Assembly (NCBI GenBank): GCA_930367205.1
Contig: OV884015.1
Coordinates: 77,329,341-77,393,340, forward strand
Direction: 5' to 3'
Origin: Acanthosoma haemorrhoidale
Taxonomy: Eukaryota > Arthropoda > Insecta > Hemiptera > Acanthosomatidae
DNA: 64,000 nt
In this document: piece by piece, positions 1 through 12,239 of the stretch
How positions within the stretch are numbered: position 1 is the first letter of the stretch
How the letters are laid out: every line of letters starts with the position of its first letter
Translations under genes and position numbers: made by a program
Notes under the pieces: model-generated
What the model was told of the DNA's origin: nothing
The model's database searches: none
Seen by the model: only the letters and a program-made list of their open reading frames with translations

Positions 1-15
1 TTTTTTTTTTTTTTT
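1..15. repeat. Poly(T) run at window edge
   Basis: A run of 15 T opens the window. It could be the poly(A) tail of a minus-strand retroelement whose body lies outside the window on the left or in the next bases, but the flanking sequence does not match any of the LINE tails seen elsewhere here. Confidence 0.7.
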
Positions 16-344
16 GTATAAATCCGAAGACCCTTCAGGACTCGAGATGAAAAAGTTGGTACTCATCGCAAATCCGCCAGACCCCAACGATAGACATAAA
101 TATTTAATTATTTCCATCCGTGCACATCGGTGGTTCAACTTCCATATGAAAAAGGCTGCTGGATGATTTGAAGGATTTATTTACTTAGGCAGTAAGCTGT
201 CCTGTACAAGCTGCAGCTGGGACCGTATAAATTGATATACTCGTACTTCAACAGCAAACACGGCAATAATAACAAAAAAAAGACTCTGCCATAAATATAT
301 ACATGTAATTAAATTTAGATATACCAGACTCAATATTACGTTTG

Positions 345-445
345 AAAAAAAAGCTTGGAGTCTCTTCCAACATTTTTTTATTTGTAAGGCATCGTCAGTC
401 GACGTTTTACCTGATCTGACATCTTCAGGAGTACAATTTAGAACA
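345..445 (-). repeat. Short dispersed repeat, copy 1
   Basis: About 100 bases resemble 34693-34804 in the same orientation: an A-run, a block like CTTGGAGTCTCTTCC, an AT-rich spacer and then CATCTTCAGGAGTACAA. Read on the minus strand both copies contain CTGAAGATG followed 10-20 bases later by a GAAAC/AAAACG block, an arrangement I associate with noncoding parts of Penelope-like elements. That assignment is an inference from memory; the pairing of the two copies is seen directly. Divergence is high, so the copies are old. Confidence 0.45.
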
Positions 446-3400
446 AGAAATACTTTTTGATTTTAGAAATATGTTTATTACATGCAATTAACTAAAAAGT
501 GGTGCTTAAGATTCAGTTTTTAGCGTCTTGTTTCTTTGGGGGGAAAATACTCACTAGCCGAAACCACTTACCTTGTAACTTTATCACACACAGCTCCCTA
601 TAAACAAAATCCTAGTTAGTTTAGAGGAGGTAACGTGGCCACCTCAGCCTTAATCGTCGTTCTGGGATTAGGATGGCTACAGTTGTAATACATACTTAGC
701 AGATAATTACACACCAAAACACTTAATAGTAAATTTAATAAATAACATCATTGTAAAAAATAAAAAGAGTATCACAACACGCCTGTGAATTATATTTTTA
801 ATTTATATTAATTATCCATTGTAGTATATTACACTTTAATAACTTAACTACAAAAATACATTATTTTTTTTAAATGGAAGAAATATATTAAAACACAACT
901 GAATATTTATTGTGGTAGCCCTTATCCTAATTAAGATTCAAGATCATCAAAAGACTCTTACTTCTGAAGCTTTATTGTATTCAATGAATTTTCAGCCTAA
1001 ACGGGTCATCTTCTGATTTCGTTCTAGAAATTAAAATAAGTGTGATATATGAATATTAAAATGTGTAGCTAACTTCAATTTATTTGTTTGTGAAACAGAG
1101 TTTATTGTCAACGCTTTCGGCTTGCGTGTTTACGGATTACGCTTTTAGCTCTTGTCATGTCCTCTTTAGAACTACTTCTGAGTTTTCTTCCTGTTTTTCC
1201 AGTATGGCACAGATTCCGTAAGGAATCCTATATACGCTCGACAGGATTACGCTGCCAATGACATTGAGTCTTAAAGTCATATCTGCCAACTTATAATGTT
1301 ATTCTGCCTCTTATAATAATGCGTCATATGAGAACCTATTATTTTACCCTGGCAAAAATATTGTCATCGTGATATATTAATCTGACTTGTAAGCCCATAT
1401 AGATAAAGAAAAGTGTGGATGGTTCTTAAAATTGTTAAATTATCACGAACAGAACATATAATTGTAAAATTATAGAGGTGTATAATATAAAATAATAAAT
1501 TAACAGATAATAGCATATTTCTACATGCGCACCTCTTTGTTCTCACTTGTAAGACAGGGGTGATCCTGCTCGTAGATAAGGATCCCAGTACACATAATCA
1601 ACTGTCTTGTGAGAAATTATTCCAGTTTGTTCTAATTACTTTGTTGATTGCTATCAAGGCATCAATTACGCAGGCTAAATTAGCTCATCAGCGAGTCGTC
1701 TGCGTTACGATAAGAAGCTAACCTCTTATTAGATAAAATATCCTTGAGTATACCTCTACTCATTATTCAGCGTAGCTCCTTGTCTCAAAATGGCCCACCT
1801 GATATTCACGTACATCAAGAATAGCTTTAAGAGGTGAATATTTAAATGGGTGTAAGGAAATGTCACTTTTAGGGGTCCACTCGCAAATTATGAGTATTTA
1901 ACGCCAGGGCGCTTTAGTCAGCTCACAAGGTTCTTATCAGGTGTTAAAAAATAGCCAAAAAAAAATCACAAATAACCATATAAAACAAGATACATAAAAT
2001 AACAGTAAGATCATACTCATGTACTAAAATAGCATCAGCATATTACAATTGCAGGTAAGATATGTCACTCAGCCTTTCTGATAAGTGATAAGTGAGCAGC
2101 GACTTGAATGAATCCAATTAAGAAACCGAATTTACGGTTGCGAGATAACGGCTAGGCGCTAACCACAACCATGTCAGCGTCAACTATCAACCAACTGTGA
2201 TGACTTTGGTCGGCCCCTAATTCTCTTCATACCTTATACACACTTCTGCTCACTCAATGTGTACAGTACACGCTCATACCAACATTCATACAATATGTAC
2301 ATACAAACTCTGCCCAGGATTCCCCATGCGAAGGCCATATAAAAATATGATAATAAAAGGGATAAAAAGTATCTCCAGAATACCAATAAAGTACTAAATC
2401 ATAAAGGCAATACAATACGTATATGTAATAAAAAGATTTATTTTATTAAAAAAAATTAAAAGTATATAGGTCCAAAATACAAATAAATTACAAAATACTT
2501 AAAAAAAAAAGCCTACTTGCAAAAGAGGGACTAGTTATCAATATACGTAATTTGTTTACTGACACCTAAAACTATGTTTAGAAAAACCGTCCACCTCCAG
2601 CATAGAGCAGCAAGTAGCAATAAACTTTTTAGAATTCAAAACCAAGCTCGAAAGACACAAAAATATTTCTTAAATAATACGCTCGATCTAATTTTATCGA
2701 AGTTAAATCACATTGACCACAGTTTTACACTATATGAAAGGAGAATATTTATTTTTATATTACCAAGCATAGCGTAATTAATATTTGTGTGAGTGGTAGT
2801 ATCTGTTTTCCCGTCTTTCACTTAACTAGTGGCTTAAGTTAATTAAGTTAAGGTTAATGGATGGAATATGACACGGATAGTCTCGTAGTAAAGATGTCAT
2901 AAAAATAATCCGAAAGTACTGGGCGTCAATCTTTATATTTTCTCTTTAACTAATATTTATTAAGATGTACTAGTTCTGAAAAAAAATATATATAAAAAGA
3001 AATAATTGAAATAATATAATTATCGTGCTAAAAGGGTCGTTTTATGTGTGAATGACACGTAAAAAGGTTTTAATTAATTTGAAACAAATTATGGTTTCGT
3101 TCATGTACTTCGTTTTATGTTTTCTCAAGTCCGGAAGATACATATGCTTTAAATTTCTGCTGTAGAATAAACTGTTTCTTAAAAATAAATTCAATGATAT
3201 TTCAAGGAAAATAAGCAATTATTTCTTGTTTGAAATATCGATAGATTAATGTATCTTATGTACTCTCCCTATATCTTACATCATTGATTATTTCCTGAAT
3301 ATTTATATGTTTACAGATAAATATATTTTAAAATAATTACATTTTAGATCGTAATTTATGAAACACAATTTTACTATTTTACAAAATGATTTAAGAACGT

Positions 3401-4060
3401 TTGATGTAAAGGGAAAAAAAATAAGAGGTCTCAGATCGGGTGAAATAAACTATAATTTCAACTCTGTCATTCTGTTTTATATGTCGGCAATCCTAGGCAC
3501 CTAGTAAGCAACAATTTCAACCATTAAAGCAGCTGTTTTATAGTTATGATGTAAACTTGTTTGAATCACCTCCTGTTATTGGGCAGTTATGTCCATTTAT
3601 CAGTTATGCCGATGAGTGGAGTCCGCGAAGGGTATTATACAGCAGCGAGGAATTATGAAAATTCAGCAAATACGGCATGCCTCGTCAGCCACGACGGAGG
3701 CTATTTTGTAAACCACATCGCAAAAGCTATTTGAAATTCAATAGCCATATTGGAAAAAAAATCGGATAGCTTTGACTGACAGTTGTCTGCTTTAATTGCA
3801 ACCCTTGGTGGTTGTCTATCATGGATTTGTTAGACGTCTGATCTAGTCAGCAACTAAAGTGTTGCTGAAGTATAATATCTATCATGCTCAGCAATGGCTT
3901 AATGTATCAATTATATAATCCCTTCCAGAGAAGAGTAAATTACTTCATTTCCACGAAAAAAATGACAAAGTAACTTGACAAATGCGATGAGCTGTTATTC
4001 TTCTTTTATTTTTTTAGAGTACGCCCTCTAACAAAGATATTTATTATTTACTACTAGGTA
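446..4060. other. Gene-free AT-rich stretch
   Basis: I see no convincing coding exon, RNA gene or recognisable element. Open frames at 1364-1546 and 2574-2777 are short, AT-driven and without a domain I recognise. Around 3605-3640 there is a fragment that loosely resembles a hammerhead core, discussed under rejected items. Confidence 0.5.
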
Positions 4061-4367
4061 ATCCTGGCAATGACCAGTTTCTCCACTCAACTCCTGAGCG
4101 CCTGTGGCTCTCGCGCTCTTGGTCAGCCTCCACTGGCTCATATCCGGGGACACGGCTGATGGAGGAGCGTGGAGTACTTCCCAAGACTGCTTCCTGTTAC
4201 GCATGTGAGGGAGGTGACAACAATATGGAATAGGGGGGTCTCTGAGCTATTTGGAAATACTGTATGAGTGAGTGAATGAAGAATTGTAAATATGTTACAA
4301 TAATTACACAATTACTTATTACCCAATGAGGCAGATTGTAATTTTATCACACTAAAGTATTTTTTTA
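4061..4367 (+). mobile_element. Jockey-type LINE 3' fragment
   Basis: This matches the 3' untranslated region of a Jockey-type element found also at 21617-21958, 22855-23190 and 55430-55745. Shared landmarks are a start like ATCCTGGCAATG, a block CGTCTGTGGCTCTCGCGCTC-like at about 4095, a CATG-GAGGGAGGTGACAAC block near 4205, the spaced motif TGTAAATATG-GTATGAATGA, and an end GGCAGATTGTAATTTTAT. The coding part is absent, so this is a 5'-truncated insertion. Orientation is given by the order of these blocks and by the copy at 55.1 kb that retains reverse-transcriptase C-terminal codons upstream. Confidence 0.75.
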
Positions 4368-5682
4368 TCATGAGCTTATTTAATAAAATATTATATAGTC
4401 AATAACATAAGAAACATTTACCGTAAATAAAAAAAATTTAAATGAATATCTTCCTTATCCACTACCAACTTTAAATATAAAGTTTTGGAATATCATTGAT
4501 TGGAAAAATAATTGATTATTTACATTATAAGTGGAAAATGCAGGAATTCAGATCAAGAGAGAGAGCAAGTTTATTTGAAATCACCGGTTCATATAATGTT
4601 TTATAATGTAATAGCATTGAAATATGTCTCGAATGACTAGCAAAAAGTTAGAGCTCTGTATCTGATTGAAAGTAAAACCACTCCTTTTCGTCGCGTGACT
4701 TAAGCGTGCATGATTGTGGTTCTTGGACTATTTTATTGGCTAAAAGTTTTTTGTCTAAGTTGTATTTTTTTATTTTGAGGAGCTGGGACAAACCTACATG
4801 GACACAATACTGAAAGAAAAACACTACTAACAGGATCCAGGGAGCCTCCTACGTACAGCGGGCCTTAACTCGCATGGTTATCTGATGTAGTTCAACGAAA
4901 AAAATAAATGTATTTTCTTAAATAAATGTAATCGGTAGTATTTATCATTACTACGACCACCATCGTTGAACAAACATAACTTAACTTAAGAACTTAAGAA
5001 CTAAAGACTTTGTTTGTATATTATCGAACGAACAATCGCTAATTTTGAACTATGTCATGATAAATATTGCCTTCTAAGAATCACTGTATAACTTTCCAAT
5101 AAATTTAAATTAAAGTGATATGACGGCATTCTACATCCTGGGTGCGACGAAGCCTGTTCCAGCTTTTTCATCGAGCACCTTACCAAGGACAACTTTTTCA
5201 CTGGGTAAGTTCCATGCAGTCCACAAGTGGTCACTGACATCCCACCTTCTGGAATTAAGGTTAAGGGCAATATACTCTCAGACCTCTCTTTTAGTCAATT
5301 TAGACCAGATAATTGATGAATTAAATGTTGCAATATTGTTTTTATTTTATCCATTTTTGACTGACAACCATTTTTGTTGATAGCTGACCTGCTTTCTGGT
5401 GCGAATCTCGACCGACATCTGAAAAACTTATCGGGATAAATCGGATATTTCGCTAGTCGTATTTTGTGCTGGGTGAAACAAATCGTGGGAAGAAAACCTT
5501 GGTGTACTCTCTGACTTAATTTTGTGTCAACAAATCTTGTGCAATCAGCTTCGTGTCTAAATAGAATAAAACTGATAATAATGCTGATTGATAATCGTTT
5601 ATAATCAGAAAAATAAATGCTACTAAAAATACTTAAACGCTACCGAAACATGGATCCTTTTAGAATATTTAATTAATAACTC
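4368..5682. other. Gene-free AT-rich stretch
   Basis: No gene or element recognised. The overlapping open frames at 5055-5270 (minus) and 5120-5380 (plus) shadow one another and show no known domain. Confidence 0.45.
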
Positions 5683-6494
5683 TGTCGGGCTCAGATAACT
5701 GAGTATCCCCAAAGTGGGGTGGAGACGACCGCCGCGGGCTAGGCTCGCTACAATCTCTTACCCGCCGTCCGGCGAGCGACAAGAAAGATATAAGGCGGGT
5801 GGACCTGCGCTCTTTCATCCTGGCTGTCGGCCTAGTCGGCGGGCAGCCTACTTCGTTTTTATCTGACTCTATAAGATCTTTAGAAGGTGTGTGTGCCCCG
5901 ACAAAGCACCATGTTCAGGAGAAGAGGTACAGGGTAGGTTTATAGGTAGTTTATGTGATCTTGGAATGACCACGAATTCACACTCGGTATCGGACCGGAG
6001 AAAAGCAGACTGGATTGACGTGGGAGACGCTACTAGGTAAAATTGTAGGGCCACGGCCACCGTCATCCGTGAGGGAGAGGTCCCTCTCAAGGAGGTGCTA
6101 ATTTTAGCGAGGCGAAGGCAGAGATTCTCACTAGAAAGGTGTGGGGTCTGACAACGCTGGACTAAAGCATAGCGAGATTAGGAGAGAGAGATGCAGAGGT
6201 AGTTGAATGAGAAGACCATGGTTTTGAGTAGAGCAGCAAGCGCCAGTGCAGTGAGAGAGAGAAGAGTTCGAGGTGCCGGTTTGTTTCTTTCTGATTTTCG
6301 CCCTATGGGGCGCTTCTTATATAGGCAGGCTAGTCGTGGTGGGGAGCCATCCCAACCAGCGGCTGTTCCCCCCACCAGCTTCTCCCCCACTCCGACTGAC
6401 GTCATCTTTATTTGTACAAATATGGAAACAGATATTTTCTGGGACGAGATGAGGGTAACTTTTAATTATTCGTGATTTAGAGGTGGCCACAACA
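5683..6494 (-). mobile_element. Solo LTR of an LTR retrotransposon (minus)
   Basis: On the minus strand the unit starts TGTTGTGGCCACC and ends GAGCCCGACA, giving TG...CA ends and a length of 812 bases. A TATA box (TATATAAG on the minus strand, plus positions 6316-6323) lies mid-unit, as expected at the U3/R boundary. About 270 bases (5885-6150) match the plus-strand LTR at 10130-10410, including the block around GTGTGAATTCGTGGTCATTC. Five bases on each side (AACTC at 5678-5682, AGCTC at 6495-6499) agree at four of five positions, suggesting an aged 5-bp target duplication. No internal retroviral-type genes flank it, so it is a solo LTR left by recombination. Superfamily (Gypsy versus BEL) is not determined. 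Confidence 0.75.
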
Positions 6495-6954
6495 AGCTCA
6501 CTTAAGCATTTTAACCAATATGCTTTACAAACACCGATGCTTAACAACATGTGAAAATAAAATTTGTTAAAGCTTGTCAAGACTTTCAAAAATGTTGATT
6601 AGGAATGTTTTAATTATTGGACTGTGTATGTTCTGGTGTGTGATGGATTAATCCAATTGATGTTTAGGATCATTTTCTCTTTCATTCATATAATAGTACC
6701 TTTAATGATGTTGAATCGTTCTCGAAAAATTCTCTACTGTGCTGGTACCCAAATGGTCGCCAATCTCACCGACACTTCTCTACGTCACCAACGCTAACTA
6801 TATTATCTCACAATATTACCAGCCTAATACGCAATCTAACAGCTCCACAGTGTTGGATTTAGAGATTGCACTGTGTCCTTGCCATTCTGCCCCTTGCCCA
6901 TCGTGTGCGAAGATTGCGGTCACTGCGAGTGCAATGCCAAGAAGGATCGTTAAC

Positions 6955-7035
6955 ACATGCAGGACAGCTCAGTTGGTAGAGTCCCCGGGTAGATAACGGA
7001 TACGTCCTAGGATATAGGCTCGATTTTGTTTTTAT
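6955..7035 (+). repeat. tRNA-like (SINE-type) remnant
   Basis: AGCTCAGTTGGT at 6966-6977 is a good RNA polymerase III A box as in tRNA genes, and GGCTCGATT at 7018-7026 resembles a B box about 45 bases downstream. The sequence between and after does not fold into a clean cloverleaf with a matching acceptor stem, so a degenerate tRNA-derived SINE head or tRNA pseudogene is more likely than a working tRNA gene. Confidence 0.35.
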
Positions 7036-8349
7036 GATTTTTCTTTGGTGTTTAATTAGTATTACTTATTTCCTTCTCGATTAAAGCAGGCGTTTCATTG
7101 GAAGAACCACATCAGGATTATTCCGCCGAAAAAGAAATTGTAGTTTCTTCTATGATAATTTTTTTTATGACCTGTGGTATTTAGTAGTGATGTAAATTTA
7201 AACTCATAATTCCGACTCTGCTGACCTGTGATAATTTTCGTTGAAATGTGGGTTCCTTAGTATACAATAACTCTTTTGCTAAATGTCGGGTAATTATGTT
7301 ATACCGTGGTAGTATATGTTATAATATATCCAGTTATTATATTGTAAGTCTTGAAAGACGAGTTATTCGGTGTTTGACAGGAATTGTCTTATAACATATA
7401 TGTTTAATACATATGTTAACTGATATATATGTTTAATATTAAATGAGGTTTTTTAATTTATCTTCGATCATTGCTGCTTTCCAATACACTAGTGTATCTG
7501 TTATACAACTGTATATGAATACACAAAATGTAAGGGAATATATAAGGGATGTATCTTTTCTAAGGATACATACATTGGTTTATATATTTACCTAACATAC
7601 CCTCAACACTTTATTTTTATTTTACGCTCGAGTTGAATAATTTGATAGAATATTTGATTTGCTGGGATGGCATCTAACTATTCAACTGCTGATAGATATG
7701 ATTCCTCTATTAAATCCAGATATATAAGTTATACTAAATTACACTTCGCTCAAAATATTTACTTATTTTACTATTTGTCCCAATTGAATCTAAACCCAAA
7801 GCAATTTACTTAAATAAATTAACATAGTGATCGAGGAAGGAATTTCATGTATATAGAAAGGAATTTTACAATATGCTTTATTTAAAACGATTAAATTTAG
7901 TATGAATAATATGATGATAAACACTACAGAGAACTTAGTAGCTACTTATTAGAATCCTCCTTACTGTTTTACATCGACGTGTTTTCTTTGTGACCCTTTT
8001 GTATTAAGAAATATGACTTTCAAGCTAGTCTGGGAAAAAGTTAGGCAGTGCTTACAAACAATGTCCAGAAGCATCTTGACTCCTGAACCCTATATCTTTT
8101 ACGCCACCCCTTTTGTGTCACGAAAAGGAAAGGATGTACACTGTCAAATCCTCTCACACAGTTGTGGTTCCTCAAAATTCCGTAAAAACATCCATGGCCG
8201 TGTGACTTGAGTCATTTCTTGAGTTAGGTCGTTGTTGGATCTCATCAAGTCGACTTAAACCAAAATTCATCGCATCTATATTTTAAAGTGCCAATAAAAT
8301 AGTTTTATGGATAAAATTTTGCCCAATTTGCCCAAGCTGTAGACGAAGT
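7036..8349. other. Gene-free AT-rich stretch
   Basis: No coding exon recognised. The frame at 8013-8210 has no domain I recognise. Confidence 0.45.
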
Positions 8350-8724
8350 GAAATTGACAGATGAAGCTCAAAACATTCTGAAACTCAATTAAAGCATTGA
8401 TGATCCCACAGTATCAAACGTCAAAATTTGTCTTGTAGTAAAATATGTATATTAATGCAAAACTAAGGGGCACAGTTAAATTGGTGTTGTTTTAAAAAAT
8501 ACTTTTAATTTAAGAATTTAAAAAAATATCTAAAATGTATTAAATGGTGACACTTCAATAATTTAAGACAACTTTAATGACCCGTTTATTTTATCAAAAG
8601 ACCCCTTAAAATCAGTATATGTATAGAGGCCCTTTTCAATATATTTTCATTTATTATCCCACAAACGATTCAGTTTCACTCAAGTAAATTCATATAGTCA
8701 ATTAAAATACCTGTGTTGAAAATG
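8350..8724 (+). repeat. Unclassified dispersed repeat, copy 1
   Basis: About 375 bases align in the same orientation with 40095-40424. Shared blocks in order are GTATCAAACGTC, GCAAAACTAAGGGGCACAGT, TTTAATGACCCGTTTATTTT, a GTATATGTA(T)AGAGG block, TTCATTTATTAT and CAGTTTCACTCAAGTAAATT. No open frame spans it and no terminal inverted repeat was recognised, so the class is unknown. Confidence 0.7.
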
Positions 8725-9731
8725 AACAAAGTGGTGGTAGTGATGGATGTGGAAATTTAAATAATATAAATTTATTAAATAAATCGATGATTACTTAAAT
8801 AAGGTAAACATTGAAATTGAGGTTTTGCCTGATCTGGCTGAAATACGAACTTGATCTGTATGGGTTCGCCCTAAAAAAATTGAAGAATTTCTGTGAATTT
8901 AAGACTTTAGTCGATTTTTTTTCTGCTGTAATAATTTTAAATGTGTTACTCCCAAACTAAATTATAATGCATTAGGGTCTACCTTATAACAATACCATGT
9001 GACAATGTCATTCTCTCTCTTCAAGCTTTTAGTTTCTATTGGCATCCCAAACCTATGTTGGTAGAAAGTTCCAGGTGAAGATGAAAATATTACACTTGTT
9101 GCTTTATGTTAAACCACCAGAGAGCCAATCAGCCAATTTAATTTGACATGCATCACTAATTGTAGTAATCAATCGATAGCTGATATAATTTACGACAGAT
9201 GTTGATTTCCTCTTCATTTCACTTTTATTTGTTTTCGTTGCTTTTAAAAAAACCGGTTTCACCCCTGTAAAACAGATACAGGGTTTTGTTCGCCGTGTCA
9301 TGTTCGATGAAATTGTACAAGGAGGCGTCAGCCAATGCTGTGATTATAACGATGAAAACAACATCTATTATTGGATAACTTTGTTATTTTATATAAAGAG
9401 GATTTTCATTGAAAAAACAATTAAAATCTGACCTGCCTTTTTGGTAATGTATATTTAACGTGGAGCATTCACTCATCCATGTATACAATTACACAAGCCA
9501 TGATAATTTGCCTGCGAAGGAAGACGCAGAATTGCTAGACCCAGATCAAGAGCCACAGACGCTCAGGGCTCAAGGTTGTAGAAACTGTCCATTGCTAGGA
9601 CTCTTACTTTCATGTATTAACAGCAGCTCACGAGCTCACTATCACCTTACTCTTTAAGGATGTATAGGTTTACTCTATTAAGTTGTTTGGCTAGGGCATA
9701 AGGGTGATTGCACAATTTTCTATGAAATTTA

Positions 9732-10541
9732 GCTAACTACATAAGATAAATCACCTCATACTCTATTATATAAATATATATATATTGTAAATTAATTTAA
9801 ACAAATGTAAATAACATAAATAAGTCATTGTAAATGTTGTAAACAATAAAAAGCACAGCTGCAAGTCACCCCTCACCCGCGCTACCCATGGCAGGTAGCG
9901 ACCCAAACCAGGCCAGCCCTAGGACAGCCGAACAAAGGGTCACCGCATACTGAGCTGGCATTGGATACAATAACGATCCAGATGATTGGGCCTAACGGCC
10001 TACCACTAACTATAAATAGGGGCAGATCTCGGCCTGTAAATCATTCTTCCGACGACTAGCTAACTGATGACTTGCGGCTGCATTGATGTTCAAGACTTGG
10101 AAAACCTCTGCATCTCTCTTGTCAGACCCCACACTCTCCTAGTGGGATTCTCTGCCTTCGCTTCGCTAAAACTAGCAGCTCCTTGGGAGAGACCTCTCCC
10201 TCACGGACAACGGTTGTTGCGTCCCTGCAAACTGACCAAGCAGTGTCTCCCGCGACAATCCAATCTGCCTCTCTCCGGTTCACACTCGCCTTTGGGATCC
10301 GGATGGATTTCGCCTACCGAGTGTGAATTCGTGGTCATTCCAAGACCACACAAACTACCTACACTACCTACCTCATACCTCTTCTCCTTACCATAGTGCA
10401 TTGTCGGGGCACATGCCTATCAAATATCGAGTCAGATAGTAAGACCGTCATGAAACGATTGTCCAGGTCATAGCCTAATCAACCCTCACGTTGTCAACAG
10501 GGCTAGGGTAACTAGGCACCCCCTCGTGACGTGACCCGACA
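9732..10541 (+). mobile_element. Solo LTR of an LTR retrotransposon (plus)
   Basis: The unit starts with GCTAACTACATAAGATAAATC, the same as the LTR at 18846 but lacking its first nine bases TGTAGCGACC, and ends CGTGACCCGACA. A TATA box TATAAATA lies at 10011-10018. The 3' third (10395-10541, GTGCATTGTCGGGGCACATG onward) matches 20755-20906 and, in reverse, 31457-31595. The 810-base length agrees with the 812-base minus copy at 5683. No internal gag or pol sequence is adjacent. Because the 5' end is damaged, no target duplication can be scored. The 109-codon frame at 10067-10396 lies wholly inside the LTR and is not a gene. Confidence 0.8.
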
Positions 10542-11560
10542 TTAGTATTTTTGTCTTGACAATAGAAAAATGAATATTAAATATAATATTAAGTGGAGTA
10601 TCAAATTGACACCCTGACAAATATCCGTTGGGAGTTTAGTGGTAAATAATAGCAAAAATACATTAATATCTTCAATGATAATTTTATTATCAATTAAATG
10701 TGTTTATTAGAACCTAGAAGTTGGTGTTAGGAAGTGAACTGTGATGTTTGTTATTATCACACATTATATAGACAATGAGTGAGCCGGAAATACTGTTTTA
10801 GTACCTGAGGTATTAACCAGGTAGAAAGGTACCTGATTAACAAAGGCTAGTGGGTGAGAGTAGGGAAGTGTTGCCTGAGTAGGTAGAAGTCAGTTATTGC
10901 TATGTAGCAGAGTATAGTGACAGATGATTTGGAGTTAGCAGTTAGAACTAAGCATGAGTGAAAAGACTGGAGTTTCAGGAACCTAGCCATCAAGAATATA
11001 CAAATCTATATCCCGTTTTGTAATATTAGAATTATCTAATTATTATTTTAATTATTTGTTACCTATAGCCGTTTATATATTCAATAACAAAATAATATTA
11101 CAGTAACAAAAACAAACATACTAAAAGTAATACCCTGAGATACTATTAAATTAAACTTGTAAAACAAATCATTGTGAAAAGTTTTTCTTTAATTTCAGAT
11201 GGTAAAATTATAGCTTTTTTTAAAATTAAAATGTCAAGAGCCTTATGTAAAAAAGCATTAATACAATCACCATCAGCCATAACCCACCCCTTCAATCCTC
11301 GTTGAAACTTAAAGAGACTGTGACCAAGGTACTTCACTAAAGGTCATCGCAATCAAGTAACAAATTCGTTCATTGCATAATTGGTGACCTTTTAAGAGTA
11401 CTAAATGTGTAAAATGTGTACCTGTAGGGAGTCAAATTCTCCCAAACTTGTGTTTAGGATATTATTATCGGCTGCCAGGACAGGAAGTAAAGTTGTTTTA
11501 TTGCTTGATATAACCGCACTCCATACCTGTATCGCGCCTAGTTTAACATTTTCCATTCAG
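10542..11560. other. Gene-free stretch
   Basis: No element recognised. The minus frame 11146-11337 (63 codons) is not a family I recognise. Confidence 0.4.
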
Positions 11561-11569
11561 TTTCCCCGA

Positions 11570-12000
11570 TCCATTTTCAAGTCCTTGGAAAAGATGCGTG
11601 CAAAGCCAGCTTGGAAAACCAGTGCCCATCTCCCGGCGGAGCGGAATTGTAAAAGAGACAGTTTAAAATGGCTGTGCGGGTACCGCGGCGACGAGCGGTG
11701 ACGCGGTAGGCGTGCCTTGCATTAGCATAAGCTCCGCCTCCTCCCCACCTTCGGCCCTATCGTATGCAAAATAACTACCTCCCACTTTAACCCATTGGCT
11801 GCACCCTTCCCCCTCCTCGTGGTGCACTAAAGGGTGGGAGGCAGTCTCTGGGCGAGCTGCATTCTCACTCTTCCACATTTTATAACATGTTTATATAGGC
11901 GCTATGGCATTATGAAGCAGTGAGGTAGCTGCTTCGTACCGAACTCTTTGTCCTTAGGCGGGGAGGGAATATCCCCTTAACTTCCCTCTCGGTAAGTGAG
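11570..12000 (+). promoter_or_regulatory. GC-rich promoter-like segment with TATA and 5' splice-like site
   Basis: A CpG-rich block (about 11620-11720) sits in AT-rich surroundings. Downstream are a CCAAT-type box (CCCATTGGCTG near 11790), a TATA-like TTTATATAGGCGC at 11890-11902 and, about 95 bases later, CTCGGTAAGTGAG, a strong splice-donor-like sequence with GT at 11992. The arrangement resembles a promoter plus a short noncoding first exon. No downstream coding exon was recognised. It could instead be the LTR of an element not otherwise present here. Function is an inference. Confidence 0.35.
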
Positions 12001-12239
12001 ATTTGAAGAGTGTATCACTCCTTACTGCCAAGGACAATACTATTAATAAACATTAAATTTTAACCATTTTAAAATTTTTTGGTCAATACTTTAATAGGTA
12101 AATATAAAAATTCTGATAATAGGCTTTTGGATTTTTGTATCAAATAGTTTCAAATTAACTCGTTACAATTTTTTTATAATATTTTCACTAATGTAGTAAG
12201 CTGATATCCTATGAAAAATCAGTTAAGAGTAGCTACTTA

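Noticed and set aside
3605..3640. CCGATGAGTGGAGTCCGCGAAGGG resembles a hammerhead ribozyme core with a 4-bp stem II and an upstream GTC
   Set aside because: The invariant U of CUGAUGA is C, the A after GAA is G, and stem III does not pair with the upstream GTC flank. One weak candidate in 64 kb is expected by chance.
6960..7030. Functional tRNA gene
   Set aside because: Boxes A and B are present but no acceptor stem or anticodon arm pairs convincingly.
10067..10396. 109-codon plus-strand open frame
   Set aside because: It lies wholly within the solo LTR at 9732-10541, downstream of its TATA box, and reflects the LTR's higher G+C rather than a gene.
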